NCBI GenBank assembly: GCA_902760805.1
Contig: CACWHY010000005.1
Coordinates: forward strand, 101,792-165,791
Direction: 5' to 3'
Source of the DNA: Ruminococcus flavefaciens
GTDB taxonomy: Bacteria > Bacillota > Clostridia > Oscillospirales > Ruminococcaceae
DNA length: 64,000 bases
The position numbers and the translations under genes are program-made. Within the stretch, counting starts at the first letter, position 1; every line of letters starts with the position of its first letter. Below the pieces are notes generated by a model. That model ran no database searches and was not told the origin of the DNA. It saw nothing but the letters and a program-made list of their open reading frames with translations. Positions 8,472 through 17,056 of this stretch are shown here, piece after piece.

Positions 8472-9197
8472 TCACCACAAGTCCGGGTCGTAGTTCAGCA
8501 GAGCGCCGGTGGGAGAATTCAGCCTGTCGCCGTCGTTTCCGAGGTAGATCACCGCCCGGCTCAGATCCTCGTTTATGCTTGCTTCATCAAGCAGCTTGTC
8601 AAAGACGTGCATCGGCAGCGCCTCCGGTTTCTGCACTGCTCCGGCTTCTTCCGGCATTTTTGCCTCCGCCTGCTCATAGCCGCTCATTTGGGAGAACTTT
8701 GCCTCGAAGCTGCGGAGAAGCTCCTCGCTGCCGTGAAACACCAGATAGGCATAGGGCCGGTAGTCCTGAGCCATGGGCATTTCGGACATTGTGGAAAAAT
8801 AGTAGTCCGTGATGTCACCGGGGAGCTCCTCCGGCAGAAGTCCGGCGTCCCTGCCGTCTTTTACGCCCTCAATATAGACGTAGCGCTTGGCGCTGTACAT
8901 GGAGGGATCTCGCTCGAAATACCGGCCGATCTCCGCCGGCAGGTAAAATGCCGCAAGCATCAGCAGGACTCCCAGGATGCGGGCTGACCAGTGCAGCGCT
9001 TTCAGCCATTTTTTCTCCAGTGATCTCCGGTAAAGCAATAGCGCTGACAGCACATATATTCCCAGGCCTGTCCACCACATCGGCGCAGTGAGTCCGCCGT
9101 ACATGGATAGCCTTATGAGCACCAGCGGAAGTCCCAGGATACAGGCCGCTGTAACTACTATGTCTCCGATGGCATATGACTTCTTCTTTTCTTCCAT
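8472..9197 (-). CDS. Hypothetical membrane protein with cytosolic or extracytoplasmic C-terminal domain
   Basis: A 241-residue protein I do not recognise. Three hydrophobic segments lie at about 11-30, 40-56 and 70-88. A soluble domain of about 150 residues follows, rich in acidic and aromatic residues, with no clear catalytic motif. The start codon has AGGGGGGAA seven bases upstream. It lies downstream of fba, separated by a terminator, with no obvious promoter of its own, so read-through from fba is a possible source of transcription. Confidence 0.75.
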   Translation of the reverse strand: MEEKKKSYAIGDIVVTAACILGLPLVLIRLSMYGGLTAPMWWTGLGIYVLSALLLYRRSLEKKWLKALHWSARILGVLLMLAAFYLPAEIGRYFERDPSMYSAKRYVYIEGVKDGRDAGLLPEELPGDITDYYFSTMSEMPMAQDYRPYAYLVFHGSEELLRSFEAKFSQMSGYEQAEAKMPEEAGAVQKPEALPMHVFDKLLDEASINEDLSRAVIYLGNDGDRLNSPTGALLNYDPDLW

Positions 9198-9215
9198 GAC
9201 GTTCCCCCCTTATAT

Positions 9216-9254
9216 CCAAAAAAGCCGCAGCTCCGTAAGGGACACTGCGGCTTT
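9216..9254 (-). terminator. Terminator of fba
   Basis: AAAGCCGCAG/CTGCGGCTTT (arms 9221-9230 and 9245-9254), followed on the minus strand by a T-run (complement of 9218-9223). Confidence 0.85.
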
Positions 9255-9270
9255 CGTTTCTATGAGAAAA

Positions 9271-10134
9271 TTATGCCTTGTTTACGCTTCCGAAAAGCTC
9301 CATCTTCTCCTTGACCTTAGCCTTGATAGCCTCAAATCCGGGAGCCAGCAGCTTTCTGGGGTCGAAGCCCTTGCCCTGCTGATCCTTGCCAGCCTCGATG
9401 TAGCCTCTAGTAGCCTCAGCAAATACCAGCTGGCACTCTGTGTTAACGTTGATCTTAGCAACGCCAAGAGAGATAGCCTTTGTGATCTGGTCGTCGGGGA
9501 TACCTGTACCGCCGTGGAGAACCAGAGGCATCTCGCCAACTGTCTTGTTGATAGCCTCGAGAGTCTCAAAGCTCAGACCCTCCCAGTTTGCGGGATATAC
9601 ACCGTGGATATTACCGATACCAGCTGCCAGGAAATCAACGCCCAGGTCAGCGATCTGCTTGCACTCAGCAGGATCTGCGCACTCGCCCTTGCCGATAACG
9701 CCGTCCTCTTCGCCGCCGATAGCGCCAACCTCTGCCTCGATAGAAAGGCCAAGGTGATGAGCAGCACTTACCAGCTCAGTTGTCTTAGCAACGTTCTCGT
9801 CGATGGGGAAGTGTGAGCCGTCGAACATGATAGAAGTGAAGCCAGCCTTGATGCACTTGTAGCAGCCCTCGTATGAGCCGTGGTCAAGGTGAAGAGCAAC
9901 AGGAACTGTGATCCCGAGAGACTCGTCCATAGCCTTTACCATAGCAGCAACTGTCTCGAAGCCTGTCATGTACTTGCCTGCACCCTCGGAAACGCCGAGG
10001 ATAACGGGAGAATTAAGCTCCTGAGCTGTGAGCAGGATAGCCTTTGTCCACTCAAGGTTGTTGATGTTGAACTGGCCAACTGCGTACTTGCCTGCTCTTG
10101 CCTTCTGAAGCATTTCTGTAGCTGAAACTAACAT
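9271..10134 (-). CDS. fba: Class II fructose-1,6-bisphosphate aldolase
   Basis: A 287-residue zinc-dependent aldolase that cleaves fructose-1,6-bisphosphate to DHAP and glyceraldehyde-3-phosphate in glycolysis. Zinc ligands are visible: His in LHLDHGS, Glu in SIEAEVG, His in GNIHGVYP and His in LHGGTGI. The phosphate-binding GGTG and NVNTE motifs are present near residues 210-235. A strong TTGCAA-N17-TATAAT promoter and an AGGAGGAATT ribosome site fit a highly expressed gene. Length is normal for the bacterial class IIA/B group. Confidence 0.97.
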   Translation of the reverse strand: MLVSATEMLQKARAGKYAVGQFNINNLEWTKAILLTAQELNSPVILGVSEGAGKYMTGFETVAAMVKAMDESLGITVPVALHLDHGSYEGCYKCIKAGFTSIMFDGSHFPIDENVAKTTELVSAAHHLGLSIEAEVGAIGGEEDGVIGKGECADPAECKQIADLGVDFLAAGIGNIHGVYPANWEGLSFETLEAINKTVGEMPLVLHGGTGIPDDQITKAISLGVAKINVNTECQLVFAEATRGYIEAGKDQQGKGFDPRKLLAPGFEAIKAKVKEKMELFGSVNKA

Positions 10135-10187
10135 AATTGAATTCCTCCTGAAATTTCATTGGAAGGGCAAATTGCCCTATCGTTAAT

Positions 10188-10216
10188 ATTATATCATATC
10201 ATGTCGGGAATTGCAA
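10188..10216 (-). promoter_or_regulatory. fba promoter
   Basis: TTGCAA (10211-10216), 17-bp spacer, TATAAT (10188-10193) on the minus strand. A small hairpin AGGGCAA/TTGCCCT lies in the 5' leader around 10161-10180. Confidence 0.82.
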
Positions 10217-10250
10217 GGGGTTAGCGGAAATTTTACGATCTTGTCCTCAA

Positions 10251-10280
10251 AAAGATAAGGGACCGCATAAGCAGTCCCTT
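10251..10280 (-). terminator. Terminator of the dockerin GH5 gene
   Basis: AAGGGAC/GTCCCTT (10257-10263, 10274-10280), followed on the minus strand by ATCTTTTTG. It lies just past the stop codon. Confidence 0.7.
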
Positions 10281-10287
10281 TTGCAGG

Positions 10288-12075
10288 TCAGTTTATTGCC
10301 GCCATCTGCTGGCCGGTCATCGGCCAATCCTTGGCAGTTATCAGGTGTGCGTCGAACATCTGGATCGCAAGAGCGTCCTTGCCGGTGATGCCGCTGGTGC
10401 CGTTGTCCACAACGTCAGCGTTGAGGCCGCCCTCCTCAGAAAGCGGATATTTCGCCGGAAGAGCCGCATACTGAAGAACAGCCACAGCATCGTTCAGGTC
10501 AACCTTCTTGTCCTCGTTAGCATCGCCCCAGAGTCTGTCAGAGCTGCCTGTAGGCTGGGGAGCAGTTGTGTTCTCCAAAGTAGTAGGCTGAGGATCTGTG
10601 GGCTTGACTGTAGTGGGCTGAGGGTCAGTAGGCTTAGGATCGGTGGGCTTTGCGCCGCCGTAAAACTCCGTAAGAGTGATACCGTTCTGACCCAGCGGGA
10701 TAGTATGGTCAAGGCTGATGAACTTGCCGTTCTGGTCCTGCCAGAGTGAAGGCTTCACGAACTCGTACTTCTCCTCGTCCCAATGCTCCCAGTTGCACTT
10801 GCCAGCGATAAGACCGCCGGTGTCACTGGAATTCTCATTGAAGCACCAGAAGGTGTGGTGGATATGCTTCTCGATCATGTAGTCACGAAGGATCTGCATC
10901 CAGTGCTTGTTCTCGCCTGTGGGGTCGCCCACCTCATCAATGAAGCCTCCCCATTCGCCCATGAGCAGCGGAGAGATCTTCTCCTCAACAAGGAAAGCCC
11001 AGGTATCGTACCAATAATCCTTCATGAGAGTTTCCTTGGTGAATGTCTCGGAATCGTCATTGATATTGCGGAACCAAGTCTGCTCAAATACCAGCGGACC
11101 GTAATCGTGGGGAGAATAAACCAGCTGAGACTGGTACTTTCCAAGGTCAACGGGGTAATCTCTTACGCCACGGAAGTTTCCGCCCCACCATGCGCCGTGA
11201 TACGGCTGGTATTCTGGATCTCCGTAATGGCCGTAATCTGTGGAGGGTGAATCCCAGTCAAAACCCTTTTCAAACTTGGGGTAGACCTCGATACCCTCTA
11301 CCATAACGAGCAGGTTAGGATTTTTAGAAAGAACGGCATTAGCGCCCTTTTCTGCGGCATATCGCCAGTTGTTGGCATCGCTGGAGCCGTCCCACTTAGC
11401 GTAGATACCGTCGTCCTTCTTGCCGTGGGGCTCGTTCTTCAGGTCGATAGCCAGGATCGTATCATCGTCCTTATAGTAGTCCGCAAACCACGCCAGCGCC
11501 TCCAGCCAGTCCTCCTCGCTGTAGTTACTATCGTACCAAAGCGCATAGTTATGGCCGGCAGCGTTTGTGGTAGCGGAGTGGATATCCATCATGATCTTGA
11601 TGCCGTTTTCTCTGCACCAATCGACAGCCATGTTCCAAATATCGAAGCTGTACTTAGGAGTACCGCCCTCGATGCCTTCAACAGTGAGCTCCGGGTTTTT
11701 CCACTCGTTGATCTTGATGATCGGATCGGGCTCTTTGTTTTTCCACTGCAAAAGGATCTGCGTGGACATAGGCACACGGAGCAGGTTGAAGCCGTGGTCG
11801 GCGATCTCATTGAGAGCCTGGTGCATATTTATGCTCCAAACGCCGTCGAACACCTGGCTTCCAACGTTATAGCCGAACCAGTTGCAGCCGGTGAGCCAGA
11901 CGGGTTTTCCGTTCATATCCACGATCTCGGCATTTTCGTTGACATGGAGCCAGTCATCGTGATACTCATCCGGAGCAGCGCTTACAGGGGCAGCTGTCAT
12001 CGCAGTAGCAGCGCCCGTAGCCAGCAAAGCTCCGGCAGCAAGAGCTGCACCTGCCTTTTTCAAAAAACTTATCAT
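10288..12075 (-). CDS. Secreted cellulosomal GH5 endoglucanase with C-terminal dockerin
   Basis: A 595-residue secreted glycoside hydrolase. A signal peptide (MISFLKKAG, Ala-rich core, cleavage near residue 33) precedes a GH5 barrel at about 40-480. The acid/base Glu is in IDLKNEPHG and the nucleophile Glu in MGEWGG; the entry WLTGCNWFGYN resembles GH5_1 cellulases. A Pro/Thr linker built on PTDPKPTDPQP leads to a type-I dockerin (about 527-595) with GDANEDKKVDLNDAVAVLQ and GITGKDALAIQ calcium loops. It should hydrolyse beta-1,4-glucan while docked to a scaffoldin. The start at 12075 has GAGAGGGAA upstream; an ATG 36 codons earlier would place non-signal residues first and is rejected. It has its own promoter and terminator. 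Confidence 0.94.
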   Translation of the reverse strand: MISFLKKAGAALAAGALLATGAATAMTAAPVSAAPDEYHDDWLHVNENAEIVDMNGKPVWLTGCNWFGYNVGSQVFDGVWSINMHQALNEIADHGFNLLRVPMSTQILLQWKNKEPDPIIKINEWKNPELTVEGIEGGTPKYSFDIWNMAVDWCRENGIKIMMDIHSATTNAAGHNYALWYDSNYSEEDWLEALAWFADYYKDDDTILAIDLKNEPHGKKDDGIYAKWDGSSDANNWRYAAEKGANAVLSKNPNLLVMVEGIEVYPKFEKGFDWDSPSTDYGHYGDPEYQPYHGAWWGGNFRGVRDYPVDLGKYQSQLVYSPHDYGPLVFEQTWFRNINDDSETFTKETLMKDYWYDTWAFLVEEKISPLLMGEWGGFIDEVGDPTGENKHWMQILRDYMIEKHIHHTFWCFNENSSDTGGLIAGKCNWEHWDEEKYEFVKPSLWQDQNGKFISLDHTIPLGQNGITLTEFYGGAKPTDPKPTDPQPTTVKPTDPQPTTLENTTAPQPTGSSDRLWGDANEDKKVDLNDAVAVLQYAALPAKYPLSEEGGLNADVVDNGTSGITGKDALAIQMFDAHLITAKDWPMTGQQMAAIN

Positions 12076-12096
12076 AAAAATTCCCTCTCTTTTCGT

Positions 12097-12116
12097 AACA
12101 GTGCATACGAACTGTT
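12097..12116. repeat. Short inverted repeat in the GH5 leader, possible operator
   Basis: AACAGT (12097-12102) and ACTGTT (12111-12116) are separated by 8 bp, between the promoter and the ribosome site of the GH5 gene. It could be a regulator site or chance. Confidence 0.35.
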
Positions 12117-12132
12117 CACATTTTCTGAGAAT

Positions 12133-12161
12133 ATTATACATCATTAGTTCACAGATGTCAA
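12133..12161 (-). promoter_or_regulatory. Promoter of the dockerin GH5 gene
   Basis: A consensus TTGACA (12156-12161), 17-bp spacer, TATAAT (12133-12138) on the minus strand. Confidence 0.85.
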
Positions 12162-12183
12162 TAGAAATACGAAATATGCGCAT

Positions 12184-12217
12184 AAAACAAATGAGCCTCC
12201 TTTTTCAGGAAGCTCAT
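12184..12217 (-). terminator. Terminator of the 12.4-14.5 kb two-component operon
   Basis: The stem ATGAGCTTCCT/AGGAGGCTCAT (arms 12207-12217 and 12191-12201) is followed on the minus strand by TTTGTTTT. Confidence 0.75.
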
Positions 12218-12249
12218 CTGCCATGATATAGGGATTATTGGGGATTTAA

Positions 12250-12279
12250 TAATTTAATGTTGGGGTAAACATTAAATTA
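12250..12279. repeat. Perfect 12-bp AT-rich inverted repeat downstream of the histidine kinase gene
   Basis: TAATTTAATGTT and AACATTAAATTA flank a 6-nt loop (12262-12267). It lacks a GC stem or T-run, so it is not a standard terminator. It could stabilise a 3' end or be a protein site. The remainder of 12184-12370 shows no gene. Confidence 0.6.
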
Positions 12280-12370
12280 CCATGAAAATCAGCTTCGGGA
12301 CTTCTCCCTCAGCATATTTATTATAACCGGCAATTGTGTGATCTGTGTGAAAAATAGGCTCTTTTGATAG

Positions 12371-13855
12371 CTAAACTTCATCAACATTTTTCTCGGATTT
12401 TTGTGCAATTTTCACATCTTCGCTGCTTATCCTGAACCAGAACGTGGATCCCTTGCCGATCGTACTGCGAACACCGTAATCATAATTGTGCAGCTTCAGC
12501 ACGGCCTTCACAATGGAAAGGCCCAATCCGGTGCCCACCACCTCACGCTTATGGTTTTCTGAACGGTAATACTTGTCAAAGATCAGCTTGATCTTGTCCT
12601 CCTCGATGCCATCGCCGGTGTCCTCCACCTCGATGACCACACCCTCGGGAGTATTCTTCTGCCGAACGTAGACCTGCTTGTCTGCGCCGGTGTAGTTGAT
12701 GGCGTTATTGATCAGGTTGTAGATCACCTGCTCGATCTTCACCACGTCGCACATCACAAGCCGCTCCTCATCGGGAGTGAAGTGGATATGATAGCCCATT
12801 TTCTCGGAGATCCCCTTAAATCGGCCGATGATCTCGCTTAGCTTATCGCCGATGAAGAACTCAGAGGGCTCCAGCTTCTGACGGCCGCTTTCCAGCTTAG
12901 ACAGGTCGAGTATATCGTTGACCATAAGTGAGAGCCGGTCAGTTTCGTTTATGATGATCTCCAGATGCTCGTTGCGCTTCACCGGGTTATCTCCGGAAAG
13001 ATCCCGGATCATCTCCGCATAGGCCTTCAGCATAGTCAGCGGAGTTCTCAGGTCGTGGGAGACATTTGCGATAAGGTCACGCTGCATGGTATCCACTCGT
13101 GAGAGCTCGTTTTCGGCGTAGGTCAGGGTATCCGCCAGCTGCTTCGCCTCCAGATATCCCCTTCCGTCGAAAGCCGTGGTGAAGTCGCCCTTTGCAAGAT
13201 TTTCCGCAGAGCGTGTTATCCGGTCGATCGGGCGAGCGATACGTTTGGACACATAGAGCGACACGAAAAACGCCAAAACGATCAGTATCGCAGTGATGAT
13301 CATGAGCTGCTGTTTGATGATCGACACAGTAGAGCCTACAGGCTCAAGCACCGTATTCAGCAGAAGATAGCCGTCCGGCCTGCTGAGCTCGCCGTTTCCG
13401 CTGAGCTCACAGCCGTAGATCAGCATACTGTAGCTGCTGCGAGGGTTGCGTTCCTTCCGCTTGATGACTCCGCCGTTCTCGTCGATCTGACTTATAAATA
13501 TGTAGGTACTGTTCTCACGGCCATGGATAAGGCAGTCGCCCAGCACGTCACGGGTGTAGAGAGATCTTCCGTACCGGTCAAGGATCTCGATACACAGGTC
13601 GTTGTCGATAGCCAACTCAGTGAGAGCGCTCTTGAAAGCATCGCTGTCGTCCTCCTGATAGGCCATCGAGATCTGCTCAGCAAGGCGGCTGACGTCCCTG
13701 ACCTTCACCCGCTGATAGTATTTCTCCAAAAACAGGATCTGGAACAGCCACAAAAGCAGAAATACCATTATGGTGAAGGCCATGAAATAAAGCCATATGG
13801 TCACCTTCAGCGGTATTTTTGAGAACAGTCCTCTCAGCTTTTTAATTGGCTTCAA
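12371..13855 (-). CDS. Sensor histidine kinase (HAMP-HisKA-HATPase)
   Basis: A 494-residue membrane kinase. Transmembrane helices at about 19-41 and 178-198 flank an extracytoplasmic sensor of about 135 residues with no recognised fold. A HAMP linker (SKRIARPIDRITRSAENLAKGDF), the H-box (IANVSHDLRTPLTMLKAYAEMI), the N-box (VIYNLINNAINYT), DTGDGIEEDK and GTGLGLSIVK follow. The start is TTG, inside the last codons of the response-regulator gene, with AGGAATGGGA upstream. The two genes are coupled and form one signalling pair. The signal is unknown. A GH5 gene lies downstream but behind a terminator. Confidence 0.92.
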   Translation of the reverse strand: MKPIKKLRGLFSKIPLKVTIWLYFMAFTIMVFLLLWLFQILFLEKYYQRVKVRDVSRLAEQISMAYQEDDSDAFKSALTELAIDNDLCIEILDRYGRSLYTRDVLGDCLIHGRENSTYIFISQIDENGGVIKRKERNPRSSYSMLIYGCELSGNGELSRPDGYLLLNTVLEPVGSTVSIIKQQLMIITAILIVLAFFVSLYVSKRIARPIDRITRSAENLAKGDFTTAFDGRGYLEAKQLADTLTYAENELSRVDTMQRDLIANVSHDLRTPLTMLKAYAEMIRDLSGDNPVKRNEHLEIIINETDRLSLMVNDILDLSKLESGRQKLEPSEFFIGDKLSEIIGRFKGISEKMGYHIHFTPDEERLVMCDVVKIEQVIYNLINNAINYTGADKQVYVRQKNTPEGVVIEVEDTGDGIEEDKIKLIFDKYYRSENHKREVVGTGLGLSIVKAVLKLHNYDYGVRSTIGKGSTFWFRISSEDVKIAQKSEKNVDEV

Positions 13856-14519
13856 ACTTGTATCCCATTCCTCTCAGCGTAACGATGAACTTCCTGTACT
13901 CGCCAAGACTGTTTCTGAGCATCTTGATGTGAGTGTCCACCGTTCTGTCGTCGCCGAAGAAATCGTAGCCCCACACCTCTTCGAGCAGCTTGTCTCTTGT
14001 GAGGGCGATATTCTTGTTGCGGACCAAATAGAAGAGCAGGTCGTATTCCTTGGGGGTCATCGAGGCCTTCTGTCCGTTGACGTAGACCTCTCTTCCGGAG
14101 ATGTCCACCTCAAGTCCTTCAAATGTATACTTGTCAGGCTGAGCGGCCTCTGCGGAAGCGGCGCTCCTCTTCAGCACCACCTTTACCCTGGCCATGAGCT
14201 CCTTAGGAGAAAAGGGCTTGACCACATAGTCGTCCACGCCTATCTCGAAGCCGAAGAGCTTATCGTACTCCTCACCTCTTGCCGAGAGCATGATAACGGG
14301 GATATTCTTGCTCTTGTGGATCTCCTTGCAGGCGGAATAGCCGTCAAGTCTGGGCATCATCACGTCCATGATGATCAGGTCATAGTCGTTGTTGTGGCAG
14401 AGATTTACGGCCTCCATGCCGTTTTCAGCCTCAGTCACCTCGTAGCCTTCAAACTCGGCGTATTCCTTGACCACCTTGCGGATATTGACCTCGTCGTCAA
14501 CGATAAGAATATGTGCCAT
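13842..14519 (-). CDS. OmpR/PhoB-family response regulator
   Basis: A 225-residue regulator with a receiver domain (acidic DDE near residues 8-10, phospho-acceptor Asp in LIIMDVMMPRLDG, Lys in VVKPFSPKEL) and a C-terminal winged helix (LTPKEYDLLFYLVRN, RTVDTHIKMLRNSLG, TLRGMGYKFE-type ending). It partners the overlapping kinase gene. Its promoter is listed separately at 14551-14579. Confidence 0.94.
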   Translation of the reverse strand: MAHILIVDDEVNIRKVVKEYAEFEGYEVTEAENGMEAVNLCHNNDYDLIIMDVMMPRLDGYSACKEIHKSKNIPVIMLSARGEEYDKLFGFEIGVDDYVVKPFSPKELMARVKVVLKRSAASAEAAQPDKYTFEGLEVDISGREVYVNGQKASMTPKEYDLLFYLVRNKNIALTRDKLLEEVWGYDFFGDDRTVDTHIKMLRNSLGEYRKFIVTLRGMGYKFEAN

Positions 14520-14550
14520 ATGCTACCTCCGTTCAAATCTAGTTACTATT

Positions 14551-14579
14551 ATTTTACCACATCGCAGATCTTATTGCAA
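14551..14579 (-). promoter_or_regulatory. Promoter of the 14.5-12.4 kb two-component operon
   Basis: TTGCAA (14574-14579), 17-bp spacer, TAAAAT (14551-14556) on the minus strand. Confidence 0.72.
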
Positions 14580-14701
14580 TAAGCGAAAAATAATTTTTTC
14601 ATTGTTTTATTATCCTACCACGAAAAAGTGAATATCCCGTGATGATCAGAGGGAAATTTCCGGCGGATCTATAAACTTTGTTCGTTATTGCAAAATAATG
14701 A

Positions 14702-14730
14702 TTGACAATTTCAGTTAAATTTGCTATAAT
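14702..14730 (+). promoter_or_regulatory. Promoter of the EAL-domain gene
   Basis: Consensus TTGACA (14702-14707), 17-bp spacer, TATAAT (14725-14730). A small hairpin TAGGCA-N5-TGCCTA follows in the leader at about 14739-14755. No c-di-GMP riboswitch was recognised. Confidence 0.85.
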
Positions 14731-14782
14731 ATATCTGAATAGGCAAGCTGTGCCTAACTATGCCTGAAAGGAGGAGAAAGCC

Positions 14783-17011
14783 ATGAAATACCGCAATCCG
14801 CTGGCTGCTGCCATAGTGATCCTGGCCGCCACCGCTCTTGTTGTCACCTACGCTTATTATAGACCTGAGCACGCAGTTGCGGCCATAATCATCTACATCG
14901 TGACGATCTCGCTCCTGACTGTGGCTGTTTACAGCGCTCTTCTGTTTTACCGCAAGCACAAGTCTACTATAGATGTGGAGACCTTCGGCAGCGTCACCGA
15001 CGACCTGAATACTGAGATCGTGCTGTGGTCCACGGATTTTAGCTTCCTTTATATGAACAACCGCATGAAGGACCTTCTGGGCATCCCCAGAAAAGCTCAG
15101 GTGACCAAGGAGGACGTGCTCCGTGCCTTCGGCGTCACCGACGGAAATGCCGATGTTCTGGAGAAAATGGTGGGTGTCACCTCCTACGAGACCTCCTTCA
15201 AGGACACATCCGGAAAGCTGACTACCATTGCCTGGTCTACGTCAGTTGTCAGAAAGGTCAAGAAGCGTGCGGCCTACCTCAGCGCCGGCTTCAATATGAC
15301 TGAGCTGAAAAAAATGAAGGTCAACCTGGCAAGCGCCAACGACTTCTTCAACTCCTCCATGGAGCTGGCCGAGATCGGCGTTATCATGAGCTCTGACCGA
15401 AAAAAATACGCCGCTTCCTCCGAGACCGTTCGTATGTTCGGCCTGACGAGCAGCTCGATTGACGTTTCCGAGTTCCGCTCACTTATCCACCCGGTGGACA
15501 GGCCGCAGTTCGACAAGGCTCTGCGCTCTACCGATGACAGCGAGGACGTTCGCTCACTTGAAATGCAGATCCGCTCCGCAAAGGGCGGCTACAGGTGGTA
15601 TTCCTTCCGATATAAGTCGATCAAGGCCACCGACAACACTAAGCCTCTCTTCGGCGGCGCCCTCATGGACATAAACGAGGAGCACCAGAAGGATATGCTC
15701 ATCGAACGTCTGGCTTACAACGACGAGGTGACCGACATCCCCAACAGGAACAAGCTCATGACCGAGGGCGAGGAGCGATTCGCCCTGTGCAAGAACAAGG
15801 GCTATTCCTACTGGATCGTGGTGCTGGACATCGACCGCTTCCACATCATCAACGACACCTGCGGCTATGACAACGGAAACAAGATCCTCCGGGATTTCGC
15901 CCACCTTATCTGCGAATTCACCCGTGACGGCTTTGCTGCCCGTATCAGCGGTGATAATTTCGCCCTGCTCCTCCGAGACAACGGCATCGACGAGGCAGAG
16001 CCCGCCGACACTGTGAAAAAGATCCAGCTTGGCCTTGCTCAGCTTGCTGTGGGAGACCTCTCCCCCCTCAACCTCAGCTGCTCTGCCGGTTATTCCAGGA
16101 TGCCCGGCGACGGCGACTCATTCCTTGAGGTGCTGGAGCACGCTGAGTTCGCTCTGAAATCCGCCAGCATCTCTCAGGGCAGCATCTGCGCCTATGAGCC
16201 AAGTATGCACGACTCTATCATCGGCAGCACCGAGCTGGAAAAGTCTCTTGCTCTGGCTATCGACAACGACGAGTTGCGGCTCTTCTACCAGCCCAAGATC
16301 GACCTGAACACCGGCAAGATCGTTGGCGTGGAGGCTCTTATCCGCTGGATCAAGCCCGACGGCACTATTATCAAGCCTGACGCCTTCGTACCTATAGCCG
16401 AGAGCAGTCACCTTATCGGACGGATCAGCGAATTCGTCCTCAATGAAGGCTGCCGCCAGAACAAGGAATGGCAGCTCATGGGTCTGCCGAACATCGTTAT
16501 GTCGATCAATTTCACTTCCACAGACTTCTACCAGAAAGATCTGGCAGATAAGGTCAGGGAGGCTCTCATAAAGGCCGGGGATCTTCAGCCTGAGTGGCTG
16601 GAAGTGGAGCTCACCGAGACCATCGCCCTGAGCGATATAGACTTCGCCGTGGCTCAGATGAACAAGCTCCGTGACCTGGGCGTGAAGCTGGCCATGGACG
16701 ACTTCGGAACAGGCTACTCCTCACTGAGCTATTTGCAGATCCTGCCTATCACTCTGCTGAAGCTGGACCGCTCGTTCATCACCAATATCCAGAACGACAC
16801 CATCGCCTATGAGATCGTTTCCTCAGTGATCAGGATCGCAAGGTCCAAGGGCATCGAAACTATCGCTGAGGGCATAGAAAATGCTCAGCAGGAGGAGATC
16901 CTCCGCAGGGCTGAGTGTGATCTGGGTCAGGGCTATCTCTACGGAAAGCCAATGCCCGCCGACCAGATGCAGACCTTTATCGAGGAAAATGTCCGGAAAT
17001 TCGGCACTTAA
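14783..17011 (+). CDS. Membrane PAS-GGDEF(degenerate)-EAL cyclic-di-GMP phosphodiesterase
   Basis: A 742-residue protein. Two transmembrane helices (about 7-28 and 33-55) are followed by PAS-like sensing regions, a GGDEF fold and an EAL domain. The GGDEF signature reads SGDNF, so cyclase activity is unlikely and a regulatory GTP-binding role is possible. The EAL domain keeps VEALIRW, the Glu of VELTET, MDDFGTGYSS, KLDRSFI, AEGIE and QGYLYGKPM, which are the metal and catalytic residues. It is therefore predicted to hydrolyse c-di-GMP to pGpG. The start has AAGGAGGAG upstream. The downstream pfk is 45 bp away and could share its transcript. Confidence 0.93.
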   Translation: MKYRNPLAAAIVILAATALVVTYAYYRPEHAVAAIIIYIVTISLLTVAVYSALLFYRKHKSTIDVETFGSVTDDLNTEIVLWSTDFSFLYMNNRMKDLLGIPRKAQVTKEDVLRAFGVTDGNADVLEKMVGVTSYETSFKDTSGKLTTIAWSTSVVRKVKKRAAYLSAGFNMTELKKMKVNLASANDFFNSSMELAEIGVIMSSDRKKYAASSETVRMFGLTSSSIDVSEFRSLIHPVDRPQFDKALRSTDDSEDVRSLEMQIRSAKGGYRWYSFRYKSIKATDNTKPLFGGALMDINEEHQKDMLIERLAYNDEVTDIPNRNKLMTEGEERFALCKNKGYSYWIVVLDIDRFHIINDTCGYDNGNKILRDFAHLICEFTRDGFAARISGDNFALLLRDNGIDEAEPADTVKKIQLGLAQLAVGDLSPLNLSCSAGYSRMPGDGDSFLEVLEHAEFALKSASISQGSICAYEPSMHDSIIGSTELEKSLALAIDNDELRLFYQPKIDLNTGKIVGVEALIRWIKPDGTIIKPDAFVPIAESSHLIGRISEFVLNEGCRQNKEWQLMGLPNIVMSINFTSTDFYQKDLADKVREALIKAGDLQPEWLEVELTETIALSDIDFAVAQMNKLRDLGVKLAMDDFGTGYSSLSYLQILPITLLKLDRSFITNIQNDTIAYEIVSSVIRIARSKGIETIAEGIENAQQEEILRRAECDLGQGYLYGKPMPADQMQTFIEENVRKFGT

Positions 17012-17056
17012 CTTTGCATTTTATTATTTATCATAAACTTAACGGAGGTATTTATC

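Noticed and set aside
14702-14782. c-di-GMP riboswitch upstream of the EAL gene
   Set aside because: The leader is too short and lacks the conserved GEMM core; only a small TAGGCA hairpin is present.
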